Below are positions 42,388 through 51,397 of a DNA stretch of 62,534 nucleotides, piece after piece. This DNA comes from Actinotalea caeni. Lineage in GTDB: Bacteria > Actinomycetota > Actinomycetes > Actinomycetales > Beutenbergiaceae. The stretch is taken from positions 1 through 62,534 of the forward strand of contig NZ_WNXX01000020.1 in the NCBI RefSeq assembly GCF_009733795.1, read 5' to 3'. The notes under the pieces were generated by a model. It did not search any database and was not told the DNA's origin. It saw only the letters and a program-made list of their open reading frames with translations. Every line of letters starts with the position of its first letter. The stretch's first letter is position 1. Made by a program: the position numbers and the translations under genes.

Positions 42388-42399
42388 TAGTGTGAGGCC
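42388..42399 (+). promoter_or_regulatory. -10 element, leaderless start of membrane protein gene
   Basis: TAGTGT (42388-42393), six bases, then the ATG at 42400, in the 128-bp divergent region shared with the PFK gene. Confidence 0.55.
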
Positions 42400-42888
42400 A
42401 TGTCGCGGCAGCCGGACGAACCGCGGGAGGGGTCGGCGGGTCAGGAGCCCACCGACGAAGAGGTCGACCGCCGTTTCGCCGAGCTCACGGCGGGGCTGGC
42501 GGACGCCGTCGGCATCGAGGTGCCGAGCGACGAGGCGCCCTCCCCCGGCGACGTCGGCAGCGCCGGCCTCACCGCGCCCGACGAGGAGCGAGCGGGCCCG
42601 GGCGACGGCCTCGGCGGGCCGCGCGACTACAGCCTCGCCGAGGAGCCCGACGAGGGCTTCGAGCCGCCCGAGCCGGAGCCGCTCGGCTCAGCCGAGCCGG
42701 TCATGGTGCTCGCGTGGCTCGGCGCCGCCGGCGGCCCGCTGGTCTTCCTGCTGCTGGTGCTGCTGTGGCCGTCCGCGCCCAGCGCCGCCTGGTGGGCGAC
42801 GCTCGTGGCGACGCTCGCGGGCTGGGGCGTCGTCGTCTGGCGGCTGCCGCGCCACCGCGACGGCGACGACGACGGCGCCGTCGTCTGA
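42400..42888 (+). CDS. hypothetical membrane protein
   Basis: 162 residues of unknown function. A disordered acidic, Pro/Gly-rich N-terminal half (about 1-97) is followed by two membrane helices (VMVLAWLGAAGGPLVFLLLVLL and WATLVATLAGWGVVVW, about 101-145) and an acidic tail with DDDG. The N-terminus is predicted in the cytoplasm. The gene is monocistronic or leads to the acyl-CoA ligase, from which it is separated by 119 bases containing that gene's own promoter. Confidence 0.72.
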   Translation: MSRQPDEPREGSAGQEPTDEEVDRRFAELTAGLADAVGIEVPSDEAPSPGDVGSAGLTAPDEERAGPGDGLGGPRDYSLAEEPDEGFEPPEPEPLGSAEPVMVLAWLGAAGGPLVFLLLVLLWPSAPSAAWWATLVATLAGWGVVVWRLPRHRDGDDDGAVV

Positions 42889-42966
42889 CCCTCGCGCGGC
42901 AGCGCGGGCTCCCCCGCTCCCGGCGCGCGGGCGCCCGGGCGTGCCCGAGCCCCGCCCGATCACGGA

Positions 42967-42972
42967 TAGTCT
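42967..42972 (+). promoter_or_regulatory. -10 box of the acyl-CoA ligase promoter
   Basis: TAGTCT; transcription would start near 42979, giving a leader of about 29 nt that contains GGAG 6 bases before the ATG. Confidence 0.5.
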
Positions 42973-43007
42973 GTCTCGCACCCTGCCGACTGTCACCGGA
43001 GCCAGCC

Positions 43008-44834
43008 ATGGAGTCCTTCGCCACCCCGCCTCTCGTCAGCACGCCCGACGAGATGTCCATCGGCGACCTGCTCGCCGACCACGCCAACCGCACCCCCGAC
43101 CGGGTCCTGGTCGAGCGCCTCGTCGACGGCAGCTGGCGCCCGGTCACGGCCGCCGAGATGCACGCGACCGCGACCGCGATCGCGAAGGGGCTCATCGCCT
43201 CCGGCGTCGGGCCCGGCGACCGGGTCGCGATCATGGCGCGCACCCGCGCCGAGTGGACCTTCCTCGACTTCGGCATCTGGTACGCCGGTGCGGTCACCGT
43301 GCCGGTCTACGAGACCTCCTCGCCGTCGCAGACCGCGTGGATCCTCTCCGACTCCGGCGCGGTCGCGATCGTCGGCGAGAACGCCGGTCACATCGAGGTG
43401 ATCACCAAGGCCCGCAAGAAGGCTCCGGACGTCGCGCACGTGTGGCAGATCGAGGACGGCGCGCTCGAGCAGCTCGCCGCCGCCGGCGTCGACGTCAGCG
43501 ACGACGAGGTGCGGCAGCGCCGCGACGCCGTCCGGCTGGGCGACCTCGCGACGATCATCTACACCTCGGGCACGACCGGGAACCCGAAGGGTGCCGAGCT
43601 GACGCACGGCAACTTCGTCGAGCTCACCCGCAACGCGATCGGCGCGCTCGGCAGCGAGATCCTGCACGAGACCTCGCGCACCCTGCTGTTCATGCCGCTC
43701 GCGCACGTGTTCGCGCGGTTCGTCGAGGTGCTGTGCATCGCGGCGGGCGTCCCGCAGGGCCACACGCCCGACACGAAGACGCTGATGGCGGACATCGCCA
43801 CCTTCCGGCCGACGTTCATCCTGTCGGTGCCGCGCGTGTTCGAGAAGGTCTACAACTCCTCCGAGGCCAAGGCGGCCGCGGGCGGCAAGGTCAAGATCTT
43901 CCACTGGGCCGCACGCGCCGCGATCGAGTACTCGCGCTCGCTCGACCAGGGCGGCCCGTCGCTCGGGCTGCGGCTGCAGCACCGGCTCGCCGACAAGCTC
44001 GTGCTGCACAAGATCCGCGACGCACTCGGCGGCCAGGCAACGTTCGCCATCTCCGGCGGCGCGCCGCTCGGCGAGCGGCTCGGCCACTTCTTCCGAGGCG
44101 TTGGTCTCACCGTGCTCGAGGGCTACGGCCTCACCGAGACGACCGCGCCGCTGACGGTCAACGTGCCCGCCAAGTCGAAGATCGGCACGGTGGGCCCGCC
44201 GCTGCCCGGCACCTCGCTCAAGATCGACGCCGACGGCGAGATCCTCGCCCAGGGCGTCGGCGTGTTCGCGGCCTACCGCGGCAACGCCGAGGCCACCGCG
44301 GCCGCGATCGTCGACGGGTGGTTCCACACCGGTGACATCGGCGAGCTCGACGACGAGGGCTACCTGCGCATCACCGGCCGCAAGAAGGAGCTCATCGTCA
44401 CGGCGGGCGGCAAGAACGTGGTGCCGTCGCAGCTCGAGGACCGGCTGCGCTCGCACCCGCTTATCAGCCAGTGCGTCGTCGTCGGCGACCAGCGGCCGTT
44501 CGTCGCGGCGCTCATCACGCTCGACGCCGAGATGCTGCCTGCGTGGCTGTCGAACCACGGCCTGCCCGAGATGGGTGTCGAGGAGGCCGCGAAGCACCCC
44601 GAGGTGCTCGCGGCGCTGCAGCGCGCGGTCGACCGCACCAACAAGAAGTTCTCGCGCGCGGAGTCGATCCGGAAGTTCGAGGTGCTCACCGACGACTTCA
44701 CGATCGACAACGACTACCTGACGCCCTCGCTCAAGGTGAAGCGCTCGAAGGTGCTGGCCGACTACGCCGCCACGGTCGAGGAGCTGTACTCCCGCGCCGC
44801 GGCCGACCGCAACGCGGAGAGCCCCGCCGTCTGA
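43008..44834 (+). CDS. long-chain fatty acyl-CoA ligase (FadD15-like)
   Basis: 608 residues, AMP-forming synthetase. The P-loop is YTSGTTGNPKG (about residues 185-195), the core motif GYGLTETTAP is about 372-381, and the hinge TGRKKELIVTAGGKNV is about 460-475. It activates long-chain acids with ATP and CoA. A long N-terminal part like that of other FadD15-type enzymes is present, and no membrane segment. It sits where fadD15 lies in the M. tuberculosis order. The exact chain length is unknown. Confidence 0.9.
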   Translation: MESFATPPLVSTPDEMSIGDLLADHANRTPDRVLVERLVDGSWRPVTAAEMHATATAIAKGLIASGVGPGDRVAIMARTRAEWTFLDFGIWYAGAVTVPVYETSSPSQTAWILSDSGAVAIVGENAGHIEVITKARKKAPDVAHVWQIEDGALEQLAAAGVDVSDDEVRQRRDAVRLGDLATIIYTSGTTGNPKGAELTHGNFVELTRNAIGALGSEILHETSRTLLFMPLAHVFARFVEVLCIAAGVPQGHTPDTKTLMADIATFRPTFILSVPRVFEKVYNSSEAKAAAGGKVKIFHWAARAAIEYSRSLDQGGPSLGLRLQHRLADKLVLHKIRDALGGQATFAISGGAPLGERLGHFFRGVGLTVLEGYGLTETTAPLTVNVPAKSKIGTVGPPLPGTSLKIDADGEILAQGVGVFAAYRGNAEATAAAIVDGWFHTGDIGELDDEGYLRITGRKKELIVTAGGKNVVPSQLEDRLRSHPLISQCVVVGDQRPFVAALITLDAEMLPAWLSNHGLPEMGVEEAAKHPEVLAALQRAVDRTNKKFSRAESIRKFEVLTDDFTIDNDYLTPSLKVKRSKVLADYAATVEELYSRAAADRNAESPAV

Positions 44835-44995
44835 GCACCACGACCGGGCCGGCTGAGATCGGCTGACGTCGGCCGGGCCGACCGAGATCGGCCGGGCCTG
44901 CCGGCGTCTGCCCGGACGGCCCGGTCGGGTCGACCCTGCGGCTCGCCGCGGCGGTCCGCCGCGCTGTCGGACATCCGTACTAACGTCCGGCAGCG

Positions 44996-46870
44996 ATGCG
45001 CGTTGACCTGCACCCGGCCCGACCCGGTGCCCGGCTCCGGCTCGGCGACGAGCCCGACACCGCCGGGCCGGGCGCGCGGCCGGTGCAGCTGGCTCTCGAC
45101 GAGCTGGGCGTCCCGCTGCACGAGGTGACGTTCGTCGTCGTCGACCTCGAGACGACGGGCGGCTCCCCGGCGACCAGCGAGATCACCGAGATCGGCGCCG
45201 TGAAGGTGCGCGGCGGCGAGGTGCTGGGCGAGTTCGCGACGCTCGTCAACCCGGGCGTCCCGGTGCCGCCGGCGATCACCGTGCTCACCGGCATCACGAC
45301 CGCGATGGTGCTGCAGGCGCCCCGGATCACCGAGGTGCTGCCGGCGTTCCTGGAGTTCGCGCGCGGCTGCGTGCTCGTCGCGCACAACGCCGGCTTCGAC
45401 ATCGGGTTCCTCAAGGCCAACGCCGCGCGCATGGAGCTGGCGTGGCCGCGCCCCGCCGTCGTCGACACCGTGCGGCTCGCCCGCCGCGTCGTCACGCGCG
45501 ACGAGGCGCCGAACCACCGGCTGTCGAGCCTGGCCGCGCTGTTCGGCTCCGCGACGACCCCGAACCACCGCGCGCTGCAGGACGCCCGCGCCACCGTCGA
45601 CGTGCTGCACGGGCTGCTCGGCCGGATGGCCTCGCTCGGGGTCTCCCACCTCGAGGACCTCGCGACCGCCTCCGACCCGGTGCCGCCCGCGCGACGGCGG
45701 CGCGCCACGCTCGCCGACCACCTCCCCCGCTGCCCGGGCGTGTACCAGTTCGTCGGGCCCCGCGGGGAGATCCTCTACGTGGGCACCGCGACCGACCTGC
45801 GGCGGCGGGTGCGGCAGTACTTCACCGCCTCCGAGAAGCGGCGGCGCATCGGCGAGATGGTCGACCTCGCGGTCGAGGTGCGCGGCATCGGGTGCAGCAC
45901 GCGGCTCGAGGCGCAGGTGCGCGAGCTGCGCCTGATCGCTGAGCACGACCCGCCCTACAACCGACGCTCGCGGCGGCCCGAGCGGCTGCCGTGGGTGCGG
46001 CTGACCGACGAGCCGCACCCTCGGCTGTCGATCGTGCGGGAGGTGCCTGCGGGTGCCGTCGCGCTCGGCCCGTTCGGCAGCCACGCAGCCGCGCAGCTGG
46101 CGGTCGAGGCCGTCCAGCAGGCGGTGCCGGTGCGGCAGTGCACGCGGCGGCTCCCGCTCGTGCCACGACCGGGTGCGGCCGACTGCGTGCTCGGGCAGAT
46201 CGGCCGCTGCTCGGCGCCGTGCGTGGACCCCGCGGCCGCGCAGCGCTACCACGAGGTCGCCGCACGCGTGCGGGCCGCGCTCACCGGCGCGACCGACGAG
46301 GTCGTGACCGCGGCGGCGCACGAGATCGAGCGGCTGGCCGCGCTCGAGCGGTTCGAGGAGGCGGCGGCGCGGCGCGACCGCGCCGAGACCTTCGGCCGGG
46401 CGCTGGGCCGCGGCCTGCGGCTCGCGGCGCTGCAGCGCGCGTCGGAGGTCGTCGCCGCCCGCGCGGCCGACGGCGGCTGGGAGATCGTGCTCGTGCGGCA
46501 CGGGCGGCTGGCGGGCACCGCCGTCAGCCCGCGCGGCGTCGACCCGATGGCGGTCGTGGCCGAGCTGCGGGCGACCGGTGAGGCGGTCGCGGCGCCCGAG
46601 CGCGACGGCGGCGCGGCCAGCGTGGAGGAGACCGAGCTGCTCGCGGGCTGGCTGGGGCGCGAGGGGACGCGCCTGATCGCGTTCGACCACCCCGAAGCCG
46701 ACGGCTGGGCCGTACCGGTGGCGGCCGCGCCGGTCGACCTGCGCGGCTGGGTCACGGTGCGCCGGCAGGAGCGCGAGGCGCTCGGCCCGCGCGCCGGCGC
46801 CGACGAGCCGGACGGCGAGGACGTCGACGCGGGCGTCCCGCCGCGCGACGACGCGAGGGAGACGGCATGA
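44996..46870 (+). CDS. DEDDh exonuclease fused to UvrC-like GIY-YIG domain
   Basis: 624 residues. Residues about 45-215 are a DnaQ-type proofreading fold: VVVDLETTGGSP (Exo I), VAHNAGFDIGFL (Exo II) and HRALQDARATVDVL (Exo III with H-x4-D). Residues about 240-330 are a GIY-YIG nuclease (PGVYQFVGPRGEILYVGTA). A Cys pair, GRCSAPC, and the UVR-like region follow. The C-terminal RNase H-like half of UvrC is replaced by an unrelated tail, so it resembles Cho plus an exonuclease; the M. tuberculosis Rv2191 protein has the same fusion. A repair role is likely but untested here. ATG 44996 has a very short leader after TAACGT. Confidence 0.88.
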   Translation: MRVDLHPARPGARLRLGDEPDTAGPGARPVQLALDELGVPLHEVTFVVVDLETTGGSPATSEITEIGAVKVRGGEVLGEFATLVNPGVPVPPAITVLTGITTAMVLQAPRITEVLPAFLEFARGCVLVAHNAGFDIGFLKANAARMELAWPRPAVVDTVRLARRVVTRDEAPNHRLSSLAALFGSATTPNHRALQDARATVDVLHGLLGRMASLGVSHLEDLATASDPVPPARRRRATLADHLPRCPGVYQFVGPRGEILYVGTATDLRRRVRQYFTASEKRRRIGEMVDLAVEVRGIGCSTRLEAQVRELRLIAEHDPPYNRRSRRPERLPWVRLTDEPHPRLSIVREVPAGAVALGPFGSHAAAQLAVEAVQQAVPVRQCTRRLPLVPRPGAADCVLGQIGRCSAPCVDPAAAQRYHEVAARVRAALTGATDEVVTAAAHEIERLAALERFEEAAARRDRAETFGRALGRGLRLAALQRASEVVAARAADGGWEIVLVRHGRLAGTAVSPRGVDPMAVVAELRATGEAVAAPERDGGAASVEETELLAGWLGREGTRLIAFDHPEADGWAVPVAAAPVDLRGWVTVRRQEREALGPRAGADEPDGEDVDAGVPPRDDARETA

Positions 46871-46904
46871 TGGGAGGACACCGAGGTACCAGGAGGAGAC
46901 ACCT

Positions 46905-47186
46905 GTGATCACCGCGATCGTGCTCATCGACGCCGAGGCGTCGCGCATCCCCGAGGTCGCCCAGGAGGCGGCCGAGATCGACGGCGTGAGCGAGGTGTAC
47001 TCGGTGACCGGCGACGTCGACCTCGTCGCGATGGTCCGCGTGCCCGAGCACGAGCAGCTAGCCGGGGTCATCTCCGACCGACTCTCGAAGGTGCAGGGCG
47101 TCGTGCGCACCCGCACCTACCTGGCCTTCCAGTCCTACTCCCAGCACGACCTCGAGGCAGCCTTCGCGCTCGGCCTGGGCGACTGA
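46905..47186 (+). CDS. stand-alone Lrp/AsnC effector (RAM) domain protein
   Basis: 93 residues, only the ligand-binding RAM domain of Lrp/AsnC proteins: AIVLIDAEASRIPEVAQEAAEIDGVSEVYSVTGDVDLVAMV. The helix-turn-helix is absent, so it cannot bind DNA alone; it may oligomerise with full-length Lrp proteins or sense an amino acid. AGGAGGAG precedes the GTG at 46905. Its TGA overlaps the ATG of the phosphatase by one base, so they are coupled. The proximity to trpD is convergent and not evidence of regulation. Confidence 0.87.
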   Translation: MITAIVLIDAEASRIPEVAQEAAEIDGVSEVYSVTGDVDLVAMVRVPEHEQLAGVISDRLSKVQGVVRTRTYLAFQSYSQHDLEAAFALGLGD

Positions 47187-48046
47187 TGACGAGCACGGCG
47201 ACGACCTGGATCGACCTCGACGGCGTCGTCAACATGCGCGATGTCGGCGGCATCCCGACGACCGACGGCGGCGCGATCCGCCGCGGTGCCCTGCTGCGCT
47301 CGGACAACCTGCAGGACCTCACGCCGCGCGACGTCGCCGCGCTGCGCGAGCGCGGCCTCACCGACGTCGTCGACCTGCGCAGCGACACCGAGGTCGCCGC
47401 CACCGGACCGGGACCGCTCACGCGCGAGCCGTGGGTGCGCATCCACCACCACTCGTTCTTCGACGAGCGCGACCTCGACCGCGACGGCGTGCCCGAGACG
47501 TCGGCCCCCGGACCCGGACCCGAGCCGGCGCCGACCGAGCCCGACCCCGCCGCGGCGCAGGTGCCGGCCGAGGCGCTGCCGTGGGTCGGTCTGCAGCCGT
47601 CGACCGAGCACGACAACCCGGCCACCGCGCACTACCTGTCGTACCTGAGCGACCGGCCGGACTCGGTCGTCGCGGGTCTGCGCGTGGTCGCCGAGGCCGA
47701 GGGCGCCGTCCTCGTCCACTGCGCGGCCGGCAAGGACCGCACCGGCACGCTGGTCGCCCTCGCGCTGCTGCTCGCGGGCGCCGAGCCGGCAGCCGTGGTG
47801 GCGGACTACGCCGCGTCGTCCGAGCGGGTCGAGCAGATCCTCGACCGGCTGGTCAGCACACCCACGTACGCGGCCGTGCTCGGCGGGCAGCCCGCGTCGT
47901 GGCACATGACGCACCCGGAGACGATGGCGTCCTTCATCGAGCACGTGCAGCCGGGCGGCGACCAGTCGCGGCTGCGGGCACTGCTCGCGCGCTACGGGTG
48001 GACCGACGCGGACACCGAGCGACTGCGGGCACGGCTGCGCGGCTGA
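47186..48046 (+). CDS. tyrosine protein phosphatase (MptpB/IphP-like)
   Basis: 286 residues. The P-loop HCAAGKDRTG (Cys about residue 179) matches the atypical phosphatases of the MptpB/Siw14 group, whose Lys-Asp after the Gly favours phosphoinositide as well as phosphoprotein substrates. The N-terminal NMRDVGG motif and DVVDLRSDTE are also typical. A Pro/Glu-rich insert (about residues 103-130) interrupts the core. No signal peptide is seen, so it is probably cytoplasmic or secreted by another route. It may oppose the Ser/Thr or Tyr kinase signalling of the cell; that is inference. Confidence 0.88.
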   Translation: MTSTATTWIDLDGVVNMRDVGGIPTTDGGAIRRGALLRSDNLQDLTPRDVAALRERGLTDVVDLRSDTEVAATGPGPLTREPWVRIHHHSFFDERDLDRDGVPETSAPGPGPEPAPTEPDPAAAQVPAEALPWVGLQPSTEHDNPATAHYLSYLSDRPDSVVAGLRVVAEAEGAVLVHCAAGKDRTGTLVALALLLAGAEPAAVVADYAASSERVEQILDRLVSTPTYAAVLGGQPASWHMTHPETMASFIEHVQPGGDQSRLRALLARYGWTDADTERLRARLRG

Positions 48047-48057
48047 CCCCTCAGGCT

Positions 48058-48083
48058 CCGTGCGCACGGTTCTGTGCGCACGG
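48058..48083. terminator. terminator between convergent phosphatase and trpD
   Basis: CCGTGCGCAC, loop GGTTCT, GTGCGCACGG: a 10-bp perfect stem in the 71-base gap. It can serve both directions. Confidence 0.72.
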
Positions 48084-48117
48084 GTCGGCACCCCGGCCAC
48101 CGGGTACCCCCGGGGCG

Positions 48118-49188
48118 TCAGGACCTGGAGGCCTCCACCCAGCGGCGCAGCACGTCGGCGGCGGCGCCGGAGTCGATCGCGTGGGCGGCGTGCCGCAGGC
48201 CGGCGCGCAGCCGCTCGGTGAGCGTTCCCGAGGCCACCCCGGCGTGGGTGCCGTCGGCGACGAGCGCGGCCGCCGCGTTGAGCAGCACGGTCTCGCGGAT
48301 CGCGCCCTGCGCGCCGTCGAGCACCTCCCGCAGCACGACTGCGTTCGCCTGCGGGTCGCCGCCGCGCAGGTCCTCCAGGCGCGCGGGGGCCAGACCCAGG
48401 TCGGCGACGGCGTCGAGGCGGTGCTCGACGACGCTGCCGCCGCTGGCGTCGGTGACCTCCCAGACACGCCCCGGCGCGGTCGGCGCGAGCTCGTCGAGAC
48501 CGTCGGAGTTGCGGAACACCAGCGTGCTGCGGTCACGGTCGGCGAAGACACCCGCGACGAGCGGCGCCATGCGGAGGTTGCCGACGCCGATCGCGCCCGC
48601 GCGCGGCCGGGCAGGGTTCGTCAGCGGGCCGAGGACGTTGAACGCCGTCGGGACCTTGAGCTCGGAGCGGACCGGGCCGGCGTGACGCATCGCCGGGTGG
48701 TAGCGGGCGGCGAACAGGAAGGCGATCCCGACCTCGTGCGCGAGCTCCGCCGACCGCTCGGGCGGCAGGTCGAGCCGCACGCCGACGGCCTCGAGGACGT
48801 CGGCGGAGCCGCTGGCCGACGACGCGGCACGGTTGCCGTGCTTGACGACCGTGAGCCCGCAGCCGGCGACGACGATCGCCGCCATCGTCGAGATGTTGAC
48901 GGTGCGGTGCCGGTCGCCGCCGGTGCCGACGACGTCGACGGTGTTGCCGGGCACCTGGATCGGCACCGCGTGCTCGAGCATCGCGTCCGCGAGTCCGCGC
49001 AGCTCCGAGACGGTCTCGCCCTTGGTGGCCAGCGCCATGAGGAAGCCGGCGAGGACGGCGGGGCTCGTCCCGCCCGACATCACCTGGTCCATCGCCCAGG
49101 CGGTGTCCTCGCGAGTGAGGTCCTCGCGCGCGGTCAGGCGTGCCAGCAGGTCCGGCCAGACGGGGGCGTGCGGGTCTGTCGAGGTCAC
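48118..49188 (-). CDS. trpD: anthranilate phosphoribosyltransferase
   Basis: 356 residues. The PRPP loop is VVGTGGDRHRTVNIST (about residues 86-101); KHGNRAASSASGSADVLEAVG binds anthranilate and metal. It transfers phosphoribose to anthranilate in tryptophan synthesis. It is separated from other trp genes, as in M. tuberculosis, where trpD also precedes ctaE. GTG at 49188 is preferred to the longer frame, which enters the upstream receiver gene. It may be co-transcribed with that gene, 26 bases away. Confidence 0.94.
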   Translation of the reverse strand: MTSTDPHAPVWPDLLARLTAREDLTREDTAWAMDQVMSGGTSPAVLAGFLMALATKGETVSELRGLADAMLEHAVPIQVPGNTVDVVGTGGDRHRTVNISTMAAIVVAGCGLTVVKHGNRAASSASGSADVLEAVGVRLDLPPERSAELAHEVGIAFLFAARYHPAMRHAGPVRSELKVPTAFNVLGPLTNPARPRAGAIGVGNLRMAPLVAGVFADRDRSTLVFRNSDGLDELAPTAPGRVWEVTDASGGSVVEHRLDAVADLGLAPARLEDLRGGDPQANAVVLREVLDGAQGAIRETVLLNAAAALVADGTHAGVASGTLTERLRAGLRHAAHAIDSGAAADVLRRWVEASRS

Positions 49189-49214
49189 GGCGCTGTCGGT
49201 CCCCTCGGGTCGGG

Positions 49215-49649
49215 TCAGCTCTCGCCGCGGAGCTGGGCCGCCACGGTCTCCTGCAGGTCGATCGGGTCGAAGGGCGCGGCGACGACCGCGTCCGCCTCCG
49301 ACCACGAGGCCAGCCACGCGTCCTGCTGGCGGGCGATCAGCACCATCACCGGCGGGCACTCGTAGACCGAGGTCTTGAGCGTGCGGCACAGCCCGATCCC
49401 GCCGACCTTGGCCGTCTCGCCGTCGAGGATCAGCAGGTCGAAGCGGTTCTTCTTGACCAGCTCCAGCACCATCGCGTCGGTCGCGACCTCGACCCACTCG
49501 ATGAGCGGCGTGTCGATCGAGGCGCGGCGCCCGACGAGCGTGCGGATCTCCGCACGGGTCGCCCGGTCGTCGCTGTAGAGCAGGACGGTGGCGCGGCGCG
49601 CCGCCGCCTCGGTCGAACCCGCCTCGACGACGTCCTGTGCTGCAGCCAT
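49215..49649 (-). CDS. degenerate receiver-domain protein
   Basis: 144 residues. The receiver fold has the acidic pair in YSDDRATR and a phospho-acceptor-like Asp in LLILDGE, but the conserved Lys before Pro-Phe is Ala (VVAAPFDP), so phosphorylation-driven switching is doubtful. The N-terminal 18 residues are a short linker. No output domain follows. It is divergent from ctaE; a role in respiration gene control is only suggested by position. -10 box TAGCAT at 49708-49713 (minus strand) would give a leader of about 54 nt. Confidence 0.72.
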   Translation of the reverse strand: MAAAQDVVEAGSTEAAARRATVLLYSDDRATRAEIRTLVGRRASIDTPLIEWVEVATDAMVLELVKKNRFDLLILDGETAKVGGIGLCRTLKTSVYECPPVMVLIARQQDAWLASWSEADAVVAAPFDPIDLQETVAAQLRGES

Positions 49650-49707
49650 CTGATCCCTCGTTGCCGTTCGGTCGTGGGACGCCCCGTCCGCGCGTGGCGT
49701 CGTCCTC

Positions 49708-49713
49708 ATGCTA
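49708..49713 (-). promoter_or_regulatory. -10 box of the receiver/trpD promoter
   Basis: TAGCAT on the minus strand, about 59 bases before the ATG of the receiver gene. The rest of the 274-bp divergent region up to the ctaE promoter shows no gene and no clear operator. Confidence 0.45.
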
Positions 49714-49911
49714 GTGCGCCGCGGCACCCGCTCGACCCCTCGCGGCCACGCGACCGCACGCGTGCCGACGACGGGGTCGAAGGCGGCCCGACGGCCCGCC
49801 GGAACCCTCAACGACGTGACGCTCTCGGGGGTTGCGTCACCTCGTCGCGCGATCAGTGCGACGCGCCACAGCCGAGTCGCGCCAGGTGACCCGCGCGGGT
49901 CTCGGACCGGC

Positions 49912-49923
49912 CATAATGGCGGG
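49912..49923 (+). promoter_or_regulatory. -10 element, leaderless start of ctaE
   Basis: CATAAT (49912-49917), six bases, then the GTG at 49924. Confidence 0.55.
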
Positions 49924-50559
49924 GTGTCGTCGACCTCTACAGCGCTGCGTCCGCATGTGACGGTGCACCGCCCCGACCTGACCAAGGTGGGCGTCATCGT
50001 CTGGTTGTCCAGCGAGCTGATGTTCTTCGCGGGGCTCTTCGCGATCTACTTCACCCACCGGTCCGTCGCCGGGCCCGAGGTGTGGTCGGAGAGCTCGGGG
50101 CTGCTGAACATCCCGTTCTCGCTCGTCAACACCCTCATCCTCGTCTCGTCCTCGGTGACGTGCCAGATGGGAGTGTGGGCGGCCGAGCGCTTCCAGCCCA
50201 GCCGCACCGGCTCGCTGCTGCACCTGCGCGGCTGGGGCATGCAGGAGTGGTTCGCGCTCACGTACGTGCTGGGGGCGATCTTCGTCGCCGGCCAGATCTT
50301 CGAGTACGCCGAGCTCGCTCACGAGGGGCTGACCTTCCAGAATTCGACCTACGGCTCGGTGTTCTACCTCGCGACCGGCTTCCACGGCCTGCACGTGCTC
50401 GGCGGTCTCATCGCCTTCCTGTTCGTGCTCGCCCGGTCGTTCTCGACGCACCGCTTCGGGCACCGCGAGGCGACGCACGCCGTCGTCGTGTCCTTCTACT
50501 GGCACTTCGTCGACGCCGTCTGGATCCTGCTGTTCGGCGTCATCTACTTCCTCAGGTGA
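49924..50559 (+). CDS. ctaE: cytochrome c oxidase subunit 3
   Basis: 211 residues with about five membrane helices ([22 protein letters not shown] first). The [10 protein letters not shown] motif is the subunit III signature. It is part of the aa3 oxidase that forms a supercomplex with bc1 in actinobacteria. GTG at 49924 lies six bases after CATAAT, so the mRNA is predicted leaderless, and the longer frame upstream is rejected. The gene leads the ctaE-qcrC-qcrA-qcrB operon; ctaC, ctaD and ctaF are about 5-9 kb away. Confidence 0.95.
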   Translation: MSSTSTALRPHVTVHRPDLTKVGVIVWLSSELMFFAGLFAIYFTHRSVAGPEVWSESSGLLNIPFSLVNTLILVSSSVTCQMGVWAAERFQPSRTGSLLHLRGWGMQEWFALTYVLGAIFVAGQIFEYAELAHEGLTFQNSTYGSVFYLATGFHGLHVLGGLIAFLFVLARSFSTHRFGHREATHAVVVSFYWHFVDAVWILLFGVIYFLR

Positions 50560-50617
50560 CGCGATGAGCAGACCACGCCGTCAGACCCGGAACCGGACTT
50601 CGAGAGGAACCCCCCAC

Positions 50618-51397
50618 GTGAGCGCACTGGCCCGGAGCAGGCGGCACCGGTTCGCGCCGATGCTGCTGCTGGCGTTCGCGCTGCTGGTCGTCGGCGGCGC
50701 GTACACCGCCCTGGCACCCAGCTCCGCGCAGGCCGACGCCCTCGACAACGCCGACGCCGGCAAGGGCGAGGCGCTGTTCATCGCCAACTGCGCGACCTGT
50801 CACGGTCCGGGTGCGGTCGGCACCGACCTGGCGCCGTCGTTGGTCGGCGTCGGTCCGGCGGCCGTCCACTTCCAGGTGACGACCGGCCGCATGCCCATGC
50901 AGGCGAGCGGTCCGCAGGCCGAGGCCAAGCCGCCGCAGTTCAGCGAGGACGAGGCGCTCGACATGGCCGCCTACATCGCCACGCTCGGCCCGGGCCCGTC
51001 GATCCCGACGGAGGAGCAGGTCGACCCGGCTCTGGGCAGCGCCCCCAACGGCATGCTGCTGTTCCGCGTCAACTGCGCGATGTGCCACAACGCCGTCGGC
51101 GCCGGTGGCGCGCTGACCGAGGGCAAGTACGCGCCCTCCCTCATGAACTCGTCCCCGACGATCATCTACGAGGCGATGCTGACCGGGCCGCAGTCGATGC
51201 CCGGCTTCAACGACGCCACCCTCACCCCCGACGAGAAGCGCGACATCATCGCGTTCCTCATGGAGCAGCGCGGCACCAACCCCGGCGGCCTGTCGCTCGG
51301 CTCGCTCGGCCCGGTGTCCGAGGGCGTCTGGGTGTTCGTGGTGGGACTGGGCGCGCTGATCGGCTGCGCCGTCTGGATCGGATCGAGGTCTTCGTGA
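50618..51397 (+). CDS. qcrC: cytochrome bc1 complex diheme cytochrome c subunit
   Basis: 259 residues from GTG at 50618, which has GAGAGGA about 10 bases upstream; ATG at 50564 is an alternative adding 18 residues. An N-terminal membrane anchor/signal (MLLLAFALLVVGGAY) is followed by two heme c sites, CATCH (about 58) and CAMCH (about 153), and a C-terminal membrane helix (VWVFVVGLGALIGCAVWI). The diheme arrangement lets bc1 pass electrons directly to aa3 oxidase without soluble cytochrome c. The stop overlaps qcrA as GTGA. Confidence 0.95.
   Translation: MSALARSRRHRFAPMLLLAFALLVVGGAYTALAPSSAQADALDNADAGKGEALFIANCATCHGPGAVGTDLAPSLVGVGPAAVHFQVTTGRMPMQASGPQAEAKPPQFSEDEALDMAAYIATLGPGPSIPTEEQVDPALGSAPNGMLLFRVNCAMCHNAVGAGGALTEGKYAPSLMNSSPTIIYEAMLTGPQSMPGFNDATLTPDEKRDIIAFLMEQRGTNPGGLSLGSLGPVSEGVWVFVVGLGALIGCAVWIGSRSS

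Noticed and set aside
44835-44995. Repetitive GGCTGAGATCGGCCGGGCC-like spacer as a repeat family
   Set aside because: Only short, imperfect copies of a GC-rich word are present, readily explained by base composition; no inverted ends.
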